From: Flavobacteriales bacterium
GTDB lineage: Bacteria > Bacteroidota > Bacteroidia > Flavobacteriales_F > PHOS-HE28
Assembly: GCA_018057455.1 (NCBI GenBank)
Contig: JAGPDT010000004.1
Coordinates: forward strand, 1 to 57,235
DNA length: 57,235 nucleotides
Direction of reading: 5' to 3'
Of the stretch, positions 20,214-28,820 are shown piece by piece (the stretch's first letter is position 1; the number at the start of each line of letters is the position of its first letter). The notes under the pieces were generated by a model. It saw only the letters and a list, made by a program, of their open reading frames with translations, was not told the DNA's origin and ran no database searches. The translations under genes and the position numbers were made by a program.

Positions 20214-20972
20214 ATGCAGGCCCGCCCGTTCCGTTTTGTTGTTTGTTTGCCGCTGCTGGCCGTTGCGCCGGGGCTCCACGCCCAAGTGGTGAACATCGAG
20301 GGCCGCCGCTTCCTGAACGACACGGTGCCCTGGCAGGGCACCGTGAATTTCCGCTTCAACGTGGCGGAGAACGGCCAGCGGTCGCTGAGCGTGGGCCTCA
20401 ACGGCGCCGTGCAGTTCATCGATCAGCGCGACCGCTACTTCTTGGTCAACGACCTTGCCTTCAGCCAGGTGGAGGCCAACGAATTCCTCAATACCGGCTT
20501 CCAGCACCTGCGGTACAACTACCGGGCGGATTCGCTGTGGACGGGCGAAGCCTTTGTGCAGGCCCAGTACAACAAACCCCTCCGGTTGGACCTGCGGTTG
20601 ATGGTGGGGGCCGGGCCGAGGCTGACGGTAGTGGACGCCGAGAAATGGCGCGTGAACCTGGGCACCGCCCTGATGCTGGAGAACGAATACATCACCGCCG
20701 GGCCGCGCTTGTTGGAAGGCCGCAACAGCAGTTACGTGGCCGCCACGCTCCGGTTCAGCGCGCTGGCCAGCCTCACTTCCGTGGTGTATTACCAGCCGAA
20801 GATCTTCGATGCCAGCGATCACCGCATCGCCTTCGAGGGCGGCCTGGTGATCAATGTGACCAAGCGGATGACCCTGGAGGGGCGCTTGAACCTGCTGAAG
20901 GACAGCGCCCCGCCTGAAGGCGTGAACGAATTGACCTACAGCTGGAACAACCTGTTCGGCTACCGGTTCTGA
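20214..20972 (+). CDS. DUF481-like outer-membrane protein
   Basis: A 252-residue exported protein. The signal peptide (MQARPFRFVVCLPLLAVAPG, cleavage after LHA) is followed by VVNIEGRRFLNDTVPWQGTVNFRFNV, the opening typical of DUF481 proteins in Bacteroidota. The rest is alternating amphipathic strands, and it ends in an aromatic residue (LFGYRF), as outer-membrane barrels do. I chose the ATG at 20214 over 20187 because it gives a clean signal peptide and sits eight bases behind a -7 box. The function is unknown. It stands alone between a divergent flavoprotein gene and the convergent acyl-CoA dehydrogenase gene. Confidence 0.8.
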   Translation: MQARPFRFVVCLPLLAVAPGLHAQVVNIEGRRFLNDTVPWQGTVNFRFNVAENGQRSLSVGLNGAVQFIDQRDRYFLVNDLAFSQVEANEFLNTGFQHLRYNYRADSLWTGEAFVQAQYNKPLRLDLRLMVGAGPRLTVVDAEKWRVNLGTALMLENEYITAGPRLLEGRNSSYVAATLRFSALASLTSVVYYQPKIFDASDHRIAFEGGLVINVTKRMTLEGRLNLLKDSAPPEGVNELTYSWNNLFGYRF

Positions 20973-21089
20973 TTTCCTTTCCACAAAATTCCTGTCGAGC
21001 CTTGAAGCGCGCAGGCATCTGCCCGTTCAGGGCCGACAGCCAACGGCCATCCACCCGCGGACAACCGGCAACCAACAATTAAACCCGGC

Positions 21090-22304
21090 TCACTTGAATG
21101 CAGCAATCCCCGTCACGTCGTGGCCGGTGATCAACAGGTGGATGTCGTGGGTTCCTTCGTAGGTCACCACGCTCTCCAGGTTCATCATGTGGCGCATGAT
21201 GGGGAATTCGTTGGTGATGCCCATGCCGCCGAGCATCTGGCGGGCCTCACGGGCCGTGGTGAGCGCCAAGTGCACGTTGTTGCGCTTGGCCATGCTGATC
21301 TGCGCGGTGGTGGCGCGGCCTTCATTGCGCAGCACGCCCAGCCGCCAGGTGAGCAACTGGGCCTTGGTGATCTCGGTGATCATCTCGGCGAGCTTCTTCT
21401 GCATCAGCTGGAAGCTGGCGATGGGCTTGCCGAACTGGATGCGCTCCTTGCTGTAGCGCAGCGCGGTGTCGTAGCACTCCATGGCCACGCCCAGGGTGCC
21501 CCAGGCAATGCCGTAGCGGGCGCTGTCCAAGCAGCCCATGGGGGCGCCCAGGCCGGATTTGTTGGGCAGCAGGTTGGCCTTGGGCACCTTCACATTGTCG
21601 AACACCAGTTCGCCGGTGGGGCTGGCGCGCAGGCTCAGCTTGCCGTGGGTGGTGGGCGTGGTGAAGCCTTCCATGCCGCGCTCCACGATCAGGCCGTGGA
21701 TGCGGCCTTCGGTGTTCTCGGCCTTGGCCCACACCACGGCCAGGTCGGCAAAGGGCGCGTTGCTGATCCACATCTTGGCGCCGTTCAGCAGGTAGTGGTC
21801 GCCCTTGTCCTGGAAGGTGGTGACCATGCCGCCGGGGTTGCTGCCGAAGTCGGGCTCGGTGAGGCCGAAACAGCCGATCTTCCGGCCCTGCACCATCTCG
21901 GGCAACCACTTCTTCTTCTGCTCTTCGCTGCCGTACTTGTAGATGGGGTACATGGCCAGGGAACCCTGTACGCTGCACAGGCTGCGCAGGCCGCTGTCGC
22001 AGCGCTCGATCTCCTGCATGATCAGGCCGTAGCTGATCTGGTCCAGGCCGGGCCCGCCGTATTCCGCTGGCAGGAAGGGCCCGAAGGCGCCCACCTCGGC
22101 CAGACCGGGGATGATGTCCTGGCTGAAGGAAGCGGTCTCGAAGCGCTCCTCGATGATCGGTTTGAGGTGTTTGCTCACATGCTCGCGCACGGTGCTGCGG
22201 ATCAGCTTGTGCTCCTCGGTGAGCAGCTCGTCCACCAAGTAATGGTCGTGTGCTTGGAAGAGGTCGGTGGCGGTACGCGGGGCGGCTTTGGCAGGGGTGC
22301 TCAT
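21090..22304 (-). CDS. Acyl-CoA dehydrogenase, glutaryl-CoA dehydrogenase type
   Basis: A 404-residue flavoenzyme of the acyl-CoA dehydrogenase family. The segment GLRSLCSVQGSLAMYPIY carries the arginine characteristic of glutaryl-CoA dehydrogenases; GCFGLTEPDFGSNPGGM is the flavin/substrate motif; and VVTYEGTHDIHLLITG holds the catalytic glutamate and the family ending. It would oxidise and decarboxylate glutaryl-CoA to crotonyl-CoA in lysine and tryptophan breakdown. The upstream in-frame extension (to 22862) is Gln/His-rich and antisense to the DUF4271 gene, so I took the ATG at 22304. A TAATTTCG box lies 18 bases before that start. No lysine-degradation neighbours are present. Confidence 0.88.
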   Translation of the reverse strand: MSTPAKAAPRTATDLFQAHDHYLVDELLTEEHKLIRSTVREHVSKHLKPIIEERFETASFSQDIIPGLAEVGAFGPFLPAEYGGPGLDQISYGLIMQEIERCDSGLRSLCSVQGSLAMYPIYKYGSEEQKKKWLPEMVQGRKIGCFGLTEPDFGSNPGGMVTTFQDKGDHYLLNGAKMWISNAPFADLAVVWAKAENTEGRIHGLIVERGMEGFTTPTTHGKLSLRASPTGELVFDNVKVPKANLLPNKSGLGAPMGCLDSARYGIAWGTLGVAMECYDTALRYSKERIQFGKPIASFQLMQKKLAEMITEITKAQLLTWRLGVLRNEGRATTAQISMAKRNNVHLALTTAREARQMLGGMGITNEFPIMRHMMNLESVVTYEGTHDIHLLITGHDVTGIAAFK

Positions 22305-22358
22305 GGGGTGCGTTGAGGCCGCGAAATTAGGCAACCCCCGCCCAGGGAGCGCCGCATG

Positions 22359-22366
22359 TATTTTCG
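22359..22366 (+). promoter_or_regulatory. -7 box before the DUF4271 gene
   Basis: TATTTTCG (TAnnTTTG with one mismatch) is seven bases before the ATG at 22374. It overlaps an alternative upstream ATG at 22356, which argues against that start. Confidence 0.4.
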
Positions 22367-22373
22367 CCCTCCG

Positions 22374-23057
22374 ATGGACGAACTGCGGGCAACGGACGGA
22401 TTGGCCCCGGATTGGCTGGCGGCCATCTTGCTGCTGGCCGTGGGCGTGTTGGCGTGGGTGAACATGGTCTCGCCCCGGCAATGGGTGGTGCTGGCCCGTT
22501 CCTTCGGCGCCCTGCGGCTGGGGCGCCACCGCCTGCGCGAGGAATTGGACATGCGCGACCGCACGCTCACCGGGCTGGCCCTGATGTCCACCTTGGTGGT
22601 GGCCTTGTTCGTGCATCAGGTATTGCTCTACCACGGCAGGGTGGGTGCCGGGCCGCAGGACTACTTGCTCACCCTGCTGGTGGTGGCCGGCGCGCTCCTG
22701 GCGCAGCTGGCGGTGCTGCAGGCCGTACGCTGGTTGCCCGAACAGGACGGCGGACTGAAGGAATACCTCTACACCACCATTGTTTTCCAGGTGGTATTGG
22801 GCTTGCTGCTGCTGCCCGTGGCCACGTTGATGGCCTTCCCCGCACAGGTCATTTGGCGGCAACCGGTCTGGATCACGGGCATGGCCGTGCTGGCGTCCAT
22901 GGTGTTGTTCCGCTGGGTGCGCGCCGTGGCCGTGGGGGTGGGCAGCGGGGCACCGTTGAGATACATTTTGCTCTACCTTTGCGCCCTCGAAATTCTACCG
23001 GCCGCACTTGTGCTGGAACAGTTGCGGGATTTCGTTCCTCCAGTGCATCACCCCTAA
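22374..23057 (+). CDS. DUF4271 integral membrane protein
   Basis: A 227-residue inner-membrane protein with roughly six hydrophobic helices (for example WLAAILLLAVGVLAWVNMV, TGLALMSTLVVALFVHQVLLY, LLTLLVVAGALLAQLAVLQ, FQVVLGLLLLPVATLMAF). Placement in the DUF4271 family rests on this topology, the late PLRYILLYLCALEILPAALV segment, and the conserved position directly before hemD in Bacteroidota. The function is unknown. The gap to hemD is 12 bp, so cotranscription is likely; an additional -7-like TACCTTTG inside its 3' end (about 22975) could give hemD its own promoter. Confidence 0.82.
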   Translation: MDELRATDGLAPDWLAAILLLAVGVLAWVNMVSPRQWVVLARSFGALRLGRHRLREELDMRDRTLTGLALMSTLVVALFVHQVLLYHGRVGAGPQDYLLTLLVVAGALLAQLAVLQAVRWLPEQDGGLKEYLYTTIVFQVVLGLLLLPVATLMAFPAQVIWRQPVWITGMAVLASMVLFRWVRAVAVGVGSGAPLRYILLYLCALEILPAALVLEQLRDFVPPVHHP

Positions 23058-23069
23058 GCCTCGCGGAAC

Positions 23070-23924
23070 TTGAAGATCAAGAACATACTCGTCACCCAAG
23101 CGGCGCCGACGGACGAAAAGTCCCCGTATTTCAGCTTGGCCAGGAAGTTCAATGTGAAGATCGACTTCCGGCCTTTCATCAAGGTGGAAGGCGTACCGGG
23201 ACAGGAATTCCGGCAGGAGCGCATCGGCATATTGGACCACTCGGCCATCGTGCTCACCAGCCGCAACGCCGTGGACCACTTCTTCCGCATGTGCAAGGAG
23301 CTGCGCCTCACCGTGCCCGAAGGCATGAAGTACTTCTGCGTGAGCGAAAGCGTGGCCTACTACGTGCAGAAGTACATCGTGTACCGCAAGCGCAAGGTGT
23401 TCATCGGCAAGAACACCTTCCAGGACCTCATGGACGTGATTAAAAAGCACAAGGACGAGAAGTTCCTGGTGCCCTGCTCGGACATCCAGAAGCAGGAGAT
23501 CCCGGTGCTGCTGGACAAGGCCGGGGTGAACTACACCAACGCCGTGTTCTACCGCACGGTGGCCAGCGACCTCAGCGACCTGCGCGACATCAAGTACGAC
23601 ATGCTGGTGTTCTTCAGCCCGGGCGGCATTGAGAGCCTGCGCAAGAATTTCCCCGACTATGTGCAGAACGATACCGCCTTGGCCGCCTTCGGGCCCACCA
23701 CCGCCAAGGCCGTGCGTGATGCGGGCTTCCGGCTGGACATCGAGGCGCCGCTGCCCGAGGCCCCCTCAATGACGGGCGCCATCGAGCTCTACCTGAAGAC
23801 CGCCGACAAGGCCAAGCCCAAAACCGCACCCGCCGCCACAGCCGTGGACGGGGTGAAGGCCGGTGCCAAGGTGCCGGCTGGCAAGCCGGTGAAGAAGCCG
23901 GCGGCGAAGCCTGCCAAAAAGTGA
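23070..23924 (+). CDS. hemD: Uroporphyrinogen-III synthase, with a Lys/Pro/Ala-rich tail
   Basis: Cyclises hydroxymethylbilane to uroporphyrinogen III in haem and sirohaem biosynthesis. The 284-residue protein shows the two-lobed HemD pattern: ILVTQAAPTDEKSPYF at the start, AIVLTSRNAVDHFF closing the first half, then VLFIGKNTF, VFFSPGGIESLRKNF and LAAFGPTTAKAVRDAGF in the second. The start is TTG at 23070, 12 bp after the DUF4271 stop, giving MKIKNILVTQ. Residues after about 248 form a low-complexity tail rich in Lys, Pro and Ala (PVKKPAAKPAKK at the end), which is outside the catalytic fold and unusual for the enzyme. Confidence 0.88.
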   Translation: MKIKNILVTQAAPTDEKSPYFSLARKFNVKIDFRPFIKVEGVPGQEFRQERIGILDHSAIVLTSRNAVDHFFRMCKELRLTVPEGMKYFCVSESVAYYVQKYIVYRKRKVFIGKNTFQDLMDVIKKHKDEKFLVPCSDIQKQEIPVLLDKAGVNYTNAVFYRTVASDLSDLRDIKYDMLVFFSPGGIESLRKNFPDYVQNDTALAAFGPTTAKAVRDAGFRLDIEAPLPEAPSMTGAIELYLKTADKAKPKTAPAATAVDGVKAGAKVPAGKPVKKPAAKPAKK

Positions 23925-23966
23925 ACGCCGGGGCCACCGGAACGGCCCCACAGCGGCCATCCCACC

Positions 23967-24359
23967 ATGCGCCCCACCTTCCGCAAGCACGAGCGCCTCT
24001 GCGGACCCGACCGGATCAAGCAGGTGGCCACCACCGGCAAGTCCTTGCGGGCGCACCCCTACCGCCTGGTGGGCCTGTTGATGCCCTTGGATACCCCGGC
24101 CCCGGCCCAAGTGGCCTTCGCTGTGCCCAAGCGCAACGTGCGCTCGGCCGTGCAGCGCAACCGGATCCGCCGCCACATGCGCGAGGCCTACCGCCTGAAC
24201 AAGCCCCGCTGGTACGGCCCCTTGGAGGCCGCCCGGCTGCAATGTGCCTGGCTGCTCATCTTCCAAGGGCAGGCACCCCTGCCCTGGGAAACCTCCTCCC
24301 GGATACTGATCGACCTCTTCGACCGTTGGACCCAACAGCATGTCGGCATTGATCGGTAA
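23967..24359 (+). CDS. rnpA: Ribonuclease P protein component
   Basis: The protein subunit of RNase P, which trims the 5' ends of pre-tRNAs. The 130-residue basic protein begins [19 protein letters not shown] and has the RNR signature [21 protein letters not shown], preceded by QVAFAVPKR as in other Bacteroidota RnpA proteins. It overlaps yidD by 20 bp, and this pairing is widely conserved. It follows hemD by 42 bp. The RNA subunit gene is not in the window. Confidence 0.93.
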   Translation: MRPTFRKHERLCGPDRIKQVATTGKSLRAHPYRLVGLLMPLDTPAPAQVAFAVPKRNVRSAVQRNRIRRHMREAYRLNKPRWYGPLEAARLQCAWLLIFQGQAPLPWETSSRILIDLFDRWTQQHVGIDR

Positions 24360-24561
24360 GCTGTTCATCCTGCTCATCCGCATGTACCAAGGCATGGTCT
24401 CCCCGTTGCTCCCCGGCTCCTGCCGCTACGCGCCCACCTGTTCCGAGTACGGCATCCAGGCCTTGCGCAAACACGGCCCCTGGCGCGGAGGGCTGCTTAC
24501 CCTGAAGCGCTTTCTATCTTGCCATCCTTGGGGCGGCCATGGCCCTGACCCCGTTCCCTGA
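24340..24561 (+). CDS. yidD: Membrane protein insertion efficiency factor YidD
   Basis: A 73-residue protein with the YidD fold: a short hydrophobic/amphipathic N-terminus ([19 protein letters not shown]), then [22 protein letters not shown] and [17 protein letters not shown], including the three conserved cysteines and the HPW motif. It helps YidC-dependent membrane protein insertion at the inner membrane face. It overlaps rnpA by 20 bp, so translation is probably coupled. No yidC follows here; the next gene is an S41 protease. Confidence 0.93.
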   Translation: MSALIGKLFILLIRMYQGMVSPLLPGSCRYAPTCSEYGIQALRKHGPWRGGLLTLKRFLSCHPWGGHGPDPVP

Positions 24562-24576
24562 ACCGATCCCCAGCAC

Positions 24577-26247
24577 ATGAAGCATCCTTTTGGATCCTGG
24601 AAGACCACGGCCGCAGGCCTGGCCCTCATTACCGGTGGCGCCTTCACCCTCGCCGCGGGCGACAACTACTTCGAGGTGGGCAAGAACCTGGAGATCTTCA
24701 ACGAACTCTACAAGAACATCAACATCTACTACGTGGATGAGGTGAACCCCGGGGAGCTCATCGGCACCGGCATCGACGCCATGCTGGAAAGCCTGGACCC
24801 CTACACCCAGTACATCCCCGAGAGCGACCTGGAGAGCTACCGTTTCATGACCACCGGGCAGTACGGCGGCATCGGGGCCATGATCCGCAAGAAGGGCGAC
24901 GGCATGATGGTGAGCGAACCCTATGAGGAATACCCCGCCATGAAGAGCGGCATCCGCGCCGGTGACCGCATCCTGGAAGTGGACGGCCGCAGCACCAAGG
25001 ACATGGACACCGACGAGGTGAGCAAGCTGCTCAAAGGCCAGGCCGGCACCCAGGTGAAGGTGCGGATCAGCCGCAACGACCAGCCCGCGGTGGACCACCT
25101 GCTCACGCGTGAGGAGATCAAGATCCCCGACGTGCCCTACAAGGCCCTGCTCGATACCGTGGGCGGCGTGGGCTACATCAAGCTCAACAGCTTCACCCAG
25201 ACCGCCGGCCTGGAGGTGCGCAACGCCGTCAAGGAACTCAAGGATCAGGGCGCGCGGAAAATGGTGCTGGACCTGCGCGGCAACGGCGGCGGCCTGCTGC
25301 GCGAGGCCATCAACATCGTCAACATCTGGGTGCCCAAGGGCAACACCGTGGTGGAGACCCGCGGCAAGATCGACGAATGGGACAAGACCTACAAAACCCT
25401 GAGCGAGCCCATGGACATGGAGATGCCCCTGGTGGTGCTGGTGGACACCGGCTCGGCCAGTGCCAGCGAGATCGTGGCCGGCGCGCTGCAGGACCTCGAT
25501 CGCGCCGTGGTGGTGGGCCAACGCACGTTCGGGAAGGGTCTGGTGCAACAAACCCGCGACCTCTTCTACAACAGCAAGCTCAAAGTGACCGTGGCCAAGT
25601 ACTACATCCCCAGCGGCCGCTGCATCCAGAAAGTGGATTACGCCCACCACGACAGCACCGGTTCCGCCGTCATCAAGGCCGATTCCACCATCAAGGCCTT
25701 CAAGACCGCCAACGGGCGCACCGTGTATGACGGGCGCGGCATCGCCCCGGACGTGGGCGTGGCACTCCCCGATCTGCCCAAAGTGGTGATCGGGCTCTAC
25801 GGCGACGACATCTTCTTCGACTTCGCCAACGAGTTCCAGTGGAGCCGGCCGTCCATCGCGCCGGCGGGCTCCTTCACCATCACCGACGACATCTTCCAGC
25901 AGTTCCTCCGGTTCGTGGAGGCCCGCAAGTTCACCTACACCACCTCCAGCCTGGACGACCTGGACAAGCTGGTGGCCGATGCCAGGAAGGAACGCTACTA
26001 CGACCAGGCCAAAGGCGCCATTGAGGCCCTGCGCACGGAACTCAACCCCGACCAGTCCGAGGTGCTCAACCGGTTCCGGCCGGAGATCGAGGAAGTGCTC
26101 AAGAGCGAGATCGTGGGCCGCTATTATTTCCAGACCGGCCGGGCCAAGGCCATGCTGGGCACCGATCCGGTCGTGCTGGAGGCCGTGCGCGTGTTGAACG
26201 GCCCGGCCTACAAGGAAGTGCTGGCGGGAACAGGAAAGACCAACTGA
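24577..26247 (+). CDS. S41 family C-terminal processing peptidase
   Basis: A 556-residue periplasmic protease. N-terminal signal or anchor (TTAAGLALITGGAFTLAAG), then the Bacteroidota S41 start NLEIFNELYKNINIYYVDEV, a PDZ domain (about 85-170, GGIGAMIRKKGDGMMV and GIRAGDRILEVDGRS), and the protease core with VLDLRGNGGGLL, VLVDTGSASASEIVAGAL (Ser nucleophile about 295) and GQRTFGKGLVQQ (Lys 320), the Ser-Lys pair. A C-terminal helical region of about 160 residues follows. It probably degrades or trims periplasmic proteins. It starts 15 bp after yidD, so it may share that transcript, and it is followed 31 bp later by an O-antigen ligase gene. Confidence 0.93.
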   Translation: MKHPFGSWKTTAAGLALITGGAFTLAAGDNYFEVGKNLEIFNELYKNINIYYVDEVNPGELIGTGIDAMLESLDPYTQYIPESDLESYRFMTTGQYGGIGAMIRKKGDGMMVSEPYEEYPAMKSGIRAGDRILEVDGRSTKDMDTDEVSKLLKGQAGTQVKVRISRNDQPAVDHLLTREEIKIPDVPYKALLDTVGGVGYIKLNSFTQTAGLEVRNAVKELKDQGARKMVLDLRGNGGGLLREAINIVNIWVPKGNTVVETRGKIDEWDKTYKTLSEPMDMEMPLVVLVDTGSASASEIVAGALQDLDRAVVVGQRTFGKGLVQQTRDLFYNSKLKVTVAKYYIPSGRCIQKVDYAHHDSTGSAVIKADSTIKAFKTANGRTVYDGRGIAPDVGVALPDLPKVVIGLYGDDIFFDFANEFQWSRPSIAPAGSFTITDDIFQQFLRFVEARKFTYTTSSLDDLDKLVADARKERYYDQAKGAIEALRTELNPDQSEVLNRFRPEIEEVLKSEIVGRYYFQTGRAKAMLGTDPVVLEAVRVLNGPAYKEVLAGTGKTN

Positions 26248-26278
26248 CCGTGGCGGGCATCGCCGCCACCTGCCCGGC

Positions 26279-27868
26279 ATGATGCGCGGCAACGTCCACC
26301 GCAAGGTCCACCTCGGTGCCCTGGGCTTGGCCCTGGTTGCGCTGCCGTGGTCGGAATCGCTCCTGAGCATCAGCCAACTGCTCCTCGTGGCCAACTGGTT
26401 CTGGGAGGGCGCCTCGGAGCGTGACCTGGGTGGCCGGTTCCGGCGGGCATTCACCACCAGGGAAAGCGCCGTCTTCCTCTCTTTTTTCGGGCTGCATGTG
26501 CTGGGCTTGGCCTGGACGTCCGACCTCCAATGGGGCCTGGACCTCTGCCGCATCCTGTTGCCGGTGCTGGTGTTCGGCCTGGTGCTCTCCTCGGCGCCCC
26601 GCCTATCGGCCGCGCAGCTGAAGCACCTGCTGCTGTGGGGGGCGTGGAGCGCCACCGCCAGCACTTTGGCCTGCCTGGTGCTGCGCCATGATGTGCTGGC
26701 CCAGGGCCAATACCGTGAGCTCTCCCCCTTCATCAGCCACATCCGTCTGGGGCTCATGCTCTGCTTCAGCATGGCGGTGTTCATCCACTACTGGCCCGGT
26801 CGCTGGTGGCACAGTGCCGCGCAGCTATTGGCCATGGTGCAGTGCCTCTGGTTCCTGGACCGGCTCAGCAGCCTCACCGCCGTGCCCGTGCTTTCTGCGT
26901 TGGCGCTGTTTGCGCTGTGGCGCATGCTGCGCAGGAAGCACGCCGGTTGGCGTGTTGCGGCCGTGGGCTTGTTCCTGGCCGGGGTCCTTGGCGGCATGGG
27001 CTTCCTGCTTTCCGTTTGGCTCGGCCACGACCATGGCGATCCCGCCCGGTTGCAGGCACTGGGCCGGGCAAGTGCCGGGGGCGAGGTGTATTACCACGAC
27101 CTGCGGAACCCCCAGCTGGAGAACGGCCACTACGTGTGGATCAACGTGGCGGACAAGGAGCTCAAGCGCACGTGGGAGCGGCGGAGCACCCTGTCGTTCG
27201 ATGGAAAGGATGAACGCGGGCAGCCCCTGCGCTCCACCTTGATCCGCTACCTGGCCAGCATGGACCTGCGGAAGGACTCCACCGGCGTGCAGCGCTTGAA
27301 GCCCGAGGACATCCGGCGCATCGAACAAGGGGTCACCAGCGTGGTCGATGGCCGACAGGGCTCGTTGCGCGCGCGCTTGGGGCAGGTGCTGTACGAATTC
27401 GACATCTGGCGCACCACCGGCGACCCCAACGGCCACTCGGTGACCATGCGCCTGGAGTTCGCCAAGGCAGGGCGCGCCATCGCAGGTGATCACTGGCTCA
27501 CCGGCGTGGGCACGGGTGACACGCAACAGGCCTTTGACGCGGCGTACGTGGAATTGGGCAGCCGCCTGGCGCCGCAATGGCGGTTGCGCGCGCACAATGA
27601 ATACCTCACGCTGCTGATCACCTTCGGGGTGTTCGGCCTGGCCTGGAGCCTGTTCAGTTGGTGGTGGCCGGCCTGGCGCAACAACGCCTTCGCCCAACCC
27701 CTGTTCACGGCCTGGGCCATCATCTTCCTGCTGTCATGCCTCAACGAGGACACGATCGAGACCCAAATGGGCGCCACCTTCTTCGCGTTGTACTACGCGC
27801 TGTTCGTCTTTGCCGCACCGCTCAGCGGTCAATCAGCGCCGATACGCGTCCGGGTGCAATCCGCGTGA
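26279..27868 (+). CDS. O-antigen ligase family membrane protein
   Basis: A 529-residue polytopic inner-membrane protein. Hydrophobic helices cover roughly residues 10-235 (ALGLALVALPWSESLLSISQLLLVANWF, ILLPVLVFGLVLSS, VAAVGLFLAGVLGGMGFLLSV). A hydrophilic periplasmic stretch of about 165 residues follows (about 245-415). The signature HNEYLTLLITFGVFGLAWSL and further helices complete the Wzy_C/WaaL pattern. It would join or polymerise surface glycan on a lipid carrier. Two glycosyltransferases lie immediately downstream on the other strand; its last 47 bp overlap the end of the first. The specific glycan cannot be named. Confidence 0.82.
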   Translation: MMRGNVHRKVHLGALGLALVALPWSESLLSISQLLLVANWFWEGASERDLGGRFRRAFTTRESAVFLSFFGLHVLGLAWTSDLQWGLDLCRILLPVLVFGLVLSSAPRLSAAQLKHLLLWGAWSATASTLACLVLRHDVLAQGQYRELSPFISHIRLGLMLCFSMAVFIHYWPGRWWHSAAQLLAMVQCLWFLDRLSSLTAVPVLSALALFALWRMLRRKHAGWRVAAVGLFLAGVLGGMGFLLSVWLGHDHGDPARLQALGRASAGGEVYYHDLRNPQLENGHYVWINVADKELKRTWERRSTLSFDGKDERGQPLRSTLIRYLASMDLRKDSTGVQRLKPEDIRRIEQGVTSVVDGRQGSLRARLGQVLYEFDIWRTTGDPNGHSVTMRLEFAKAGRAIAGDHWLTGVGTGDTQQAFDAAYVELGSRLAPQWRLRAHNEYLTLLITFGVFGLAWSLFSWWWPAWRNNAFAQPLFTAWAIIFLLSCLNEDTIETQMGATFFALYYALFVFAAPLSGQSAPIRVRVQSA

Positions 27869-28820
27869 TGCAATTGCAGGGCTTGCCCGCGGCGCACCGG
27901 GTGCAGCCCGCATCGTGCACCAGGGCATGCGCATCCCGCCCCAGCGGTGCCCAGCGGCCCGGGTGGATGGGCTTGCGCGGGGCATAGAGTCCGATGGCGC
28001 GGATGCCGCTGGCCGCGGCAATGTGCAAGGGGCCCGTGCTCGCGGCCACCAGGGCATGGCTGCGCGCGATCAAGGCGATCAGTTGTTCCAGGGGCAGTAG
28101 GCCGCTGATGTCCTGTACATGTTCCAAGGCATCGGGCAAGGCCGGCCGGAAGGTGCGCCCTTCGGCTTCGGTGCCCGTGAACAGCACGCGATACCGCGTG
28201 GGGTCGAGCGACCGCGCCAAGGCCACGTGGTTGCCGATGCCCCATTCCACCGCGCTGCCGCGTGAGCCGGGATGCAGCAGCACGGTGCGGCGGGGATCGT
28301 TCAGCAGGTTTTGCACCCGGGCATCGGGCCGTGGGGCGTTCCAATGCGGCCAACGGCCCATGGCGTCCAACGGCGGCACGGCCTCCAGGCCCAGCGGCGC
28401 CAGCAGCTTCATGTTCAACTGGGCTTCGTGCAGGTCGCTGCGCCTGCGGCCCAAGGCCACGCGTTCGTTGCAGGTGGCCCAGTGCCACCAGCGGTGGCTG
28501 GTGCCGATGCGCCGGGGGATGCCGGCGGTTTTCGCCCAACGGGCCACGGTGCGCTGCGGGAACACGTGCACCACCGCATCCGCGTGGAGGGCACGCAGGG
28601 TTTCAACCGGCCCTTCCGGCGCCGCCAACAGGGTTTCCAGCTCCAACACGTCGTCCACCGCGCCATGGCACCGGACCACCGGTGCGGTGTACCGCTTGCA
28701 GAGGAAGACGATGCGCACGGCGGGGTACCGTTGCTTGAGCCAAGTGGCCATGGGCAGGCTCAGCACCACATCCCCGATGCTGTCCGTGCGGCTGAGGAGG
28801 ATGGTGCCCGGCGTGCTCAT
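27822..28820 (-). CDS. Glycosyltransferase family 9 (heptosyltransferase-like)
   Basis: A 332-residue GT-B glycosyltransferase of the ADP-heptose:LPS heptosyltransferase family. It opens with ILLSRTDSIGDVVLSLPMATWLK, and has VLLHPGSRGSAVEWG at the start of the C-terminal domain and SHALVAASTGPLHIAAASGIRAIGLYAP, the sugar-nucleotide binding region. The C-terminus has a cysteine cluster (CTRCAAGKPCNC) seen in some family members. It probably adds a sugar to lipopolysaccharide core in the cytoplasm. Its ATG overlaps the stop of the upstream GT2 gene by four bases (ATGA), so the two are an operon. It overlaps tail to tail with the O-antigen ligase gene. Confidence 0.88.
   Translation of the reverse strand: MSTPGTILLSRTDSIGDVVLSLPMATWLKQRYPAVRIVFLCKRYTAPVVRCHGAVDDVLELETLLAAPEGPVETLRALHADAVVHVFPQRTVARWAKTAGIPRRIGTSHRWWHWATCNERVALGRRRSDLHEAQLNMKLLAPLGLEAVPPLDAMGRWPHWNAPRPDARVQNLLNDPRRTVLLHPGSRGSAVEWGIGNHVALARSLDPTRYRVLFTGTEAEGRTFRPALPDALEHVQDISGLLPLEQLIALIARSHALVAASTGPLHIAAASGIRAIGLYAPRKPIHPGRWAPLGRDAHALVHDAGCTRCAAGKPCNCITRIAPGRVSALIDR

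Noticed and set aside
24514-26784. Long minus-strand frame over the S41 protease gene
   Set aside because: Shadow of a GC-rich gene with strong codon bias. The plus-strand product has the full catalytic motifs.
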